Program-made: the position numbers and the translations under genes
Source of the DNA: an uncultured Clostridium sp.
Lineage (GTDB): Bacteria; Bacillota; Clostridia; Lachnospirales; Lachnospiraceae
Direction: 5' to 3'
NCBI GenBank assembly: GCA_900555045.1
Contig: USJW01000034.1
Coordinates: forward strand, 1 to 41,076
DNA length: 41,076 bases
In this document: positions 39,979 to 41,076 of the stretch, piece by piece
Layout of the letters: each line of letters starts with the position of its first letter
Numbering within the stretch: position 1 is the first letter of the stretch
Notes under the pieces: generated by a model
What the model was told of the DNA's origin: nothing
Seen by the model: the letters and a program-made list of their open reading frames with translations, nothing else
Database searches by the model: none

Positions 39979-40878
39979 TTATTTTGAAACGTCAAATTCT
40001 TCTGCCTCTTTGATTTTGGGGCTGAATCTGCTCCCCAGCGCCATCCATTCCTGAAGACCGAACCGTTCAAACAGCGAGATGGGCCGGTTATCTACGTCAT
40101 CCCGTTCGGTGATAAAGATATCGCTGCCGGATTCCAGACAGGCCTTCGAAAAATCTTCCATGCCCTTTATGGCGCCCCACTGGGCGCAGTGGACGGTGAT
40201 CAGGTTATAGCCCCAGTCAACCAACTGGCTGTAGGTGACTTTCGGGCTGGCGCCGGCGGAGGCCATTCCGAACATTTTCCAGCCTGGCACACGCCGTCCG
40301 ATCTCCTCGATGGCCTCCAGCGTTTCGGTTCCCTCCACCAATGTGATGTGGGCGCCGGCCTCCACGGAGGCGATGGCCCGCTCGATAGCGGCTTCCTTCC
40401 CGAGCACATTGTAGGCATCTGTCCGTGCGATCAGCAGACAGTCCGTATCTTTGAGCGCGTAGGCCGCTGCCTTCACCTTGCTGATATAGTCTTCCAGGGG
40501 GATTACCTCCTTACCCTTAAGATGTCCACAGCGTTTGGGAAATGTCTGATCCTCCATATGGACAGCCATGGCGCCGGCGCGGGCGATTCGCCTGCAAGTG
40601 TGGATGACGTTGAGTTCATTGCCAAAGCCTGTGTCGATGTCCACGATCATGGGCAGCGAGCAGGAGGCGGAGATGCGCCCCGCCGCATCGACCAGTTCCT
40701 GGAGAGAGACCAGCCCGATATCGGGAAGGCCGCAGTAGCTGGCAGCCAACTCTCCCCCGCTCAGGCACATTGCTTTGAAACCGGCCTGTTCAGTAATCTG
40801 TGCGGACAGGCAATCGTACACGCAGGAAGCCAGAACCGGACCTTCCTCCAGAAGTTGTCTCAGTGTAGTTTTTGACAT
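39979..40878 (-). CDS. Isocitrate lyase/PEP mutase-superfamily carbon-carbon lyase
   Basis: A 299-residue TIM-barrel enzyme. The metal-binding DIDTGFGN (near residues 79-86), HMEDQTFPKRCGHLKGKE (near 111-128, with the lyase-type KRCGH loop) and LIARTDAY are visible. The KRCGH loop is typical of methylisocitrate lyase, 2,3-dimethylmalate lyase and related retro-aldol enzymes rather than PEP mutase. No citrate-synthase-like prpC gene is near, so 2,3-dimethylmalate lyase or an oxaloacetate-type lyase is more plausible than propionate metabolism. AAGGAGG lies upstream of the ATG at 40878. Confidence 0.87.
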   Translation of the reverse strand: MSKTTLRQLLEEGPVLASCVYDCLSAQITEQAGFKAMCLSGGELAASYCGLPDIGLVSLQELVDAAGRISASCSLPMIVDIDTGFGNELNVIHTCRRIARAGAMAVHMEDQTFPKRCGHLKGKEVIPLEDYISKVKAAAYALKDTDCLLIARTDAYNVLGKEAAIERAIASVEAGAHITLVEGTETLEAIEEIGRRVPGWKMFGMASAGASPKVTYSQLVDWGYNLITVHCAQWGAIKGMEDFSKACLESGSDIFITERDDVDNRPISLFERFGLQEWMALGSRFSPKIKEAEEFDVSK

Positions 40879-40927
40879 GTAAAAACCTCCTTTTATTGTT
40901 TGGCAGATGAATATCTGTTATAAAATG

Positions 40928-40956
40928 ATAATAAACAAATAAAATAAAAATGTCAA
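40928..40956 (-). promoter_or_regulatory. Promoter of the lyase-cupin operon
   Basis: On the minus strand, TTGACA (40951-40956), a 17-base spacer and TATTAT (40928-40933), near consensus. Confidence 0.8.
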
Positions 40957-41076
40957 CGGCATAATTTGATAAAAATAAAAAAGAGCCAAAATATAGATAT
41001 TAAGAAGAAATCCAATGAATTGGGTAAAATGGGTTATGGTGCTATGAGCCGCCTGGTCTATCGTCCTTTACATGAT
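40957..41076. other. Right-edge intergenic region
   Basis: AT-rich, no clear gene. One plus-strand frame, ending MGYGAMSRLVYRPLHD at the window edge, stays open, but it has no ribosome-binding site. Whether it is the start of a gene cannot be decided here. Confidence 0.4.

Overview
The window looks like chromosomal DNA of a spore-forming, anaerobic Gram-positive gut bacterium of the Lachnospiraceae (Enterocloster/Lachnoclostridium type). This is inferred from spoVT, pyruvate formate-lyase, clostridial FMN, TPP and T-box leaders, strong AAGGAGG ribosome-binding sites, TTGACA/TATAAT promoters, and a GC content of about 60% by eye. I see no rRNA, tRNA, CRISPR array, prophage or insertion sequence. 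Most of it is ordinary housekeeping and accessory metabolism, with three unusual spots.

Layout. 1-4000: an AT-richer diaminopropionate ammonia-lyase gene, then leftward genes for an M42 aminopeptidase, a DsbA-like protein and a HAD phosphatase. 4179-6436: an unrecognised protein with a receiver-like N-terminus and an internal 33-bp tandem duplication, then spoVT. 6413-8320: a DUF885 lipoprotein converging on spoVT. 8812-12779: metG, a TraX-family membrane protein with an Arg/Gly-rich tail, and tatD. 12822-15510: leftward genes for a creatininase-family protein and ribU behind an FMN riboswitch, and an EamA transporter. 15704-19937: ksgA, oleate hydratase, a zinc-ribbon protein, and thiW behind a TPP riboswitch. 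20096-25973: a LacI-type regulator and a sugar operon (GH4 glycosidase, two LplB/LplC-type permeases, binding protein) sharing a near-identical operator. 26000-26290: a 28-residue hydrophobic peptide gene on the minus strand with a convergent promoter, a candidate type I toxin-antitoxin locus. 26391-33419: a complete trpEGDCFBA operon behind a Trp-specific T-box leader. 33522-34894: an ECF sigma factor and a membrane-anchored partner. 34991-40878: leftward genes for a class I amidotransferase-like hydrolase, ferredoxin, PFL activase, a separate glycyl-radical subunit, the PFL core, a cupin, and an isocitrate lyase/PEP mutase-family enzyme.

How it fits together. RibU and ThiW are both S-components of ECF transporters whose shared energising module is not in the window, which suggests vitamin salvage. 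The sugar ABC system also lacks its ATPase, as is usual for LplABC-like systems that share an MsmX-type ATPase. The pyruvate formate-lyase is the most striking item. The core subunit carries the Cys-Cys pair but ends before the glycyl-radical domain, which is encoded by the next gene with its own ribosome-binding site, followed by the activase. Function assignments rest on motifs read by eye; no database search was possible.
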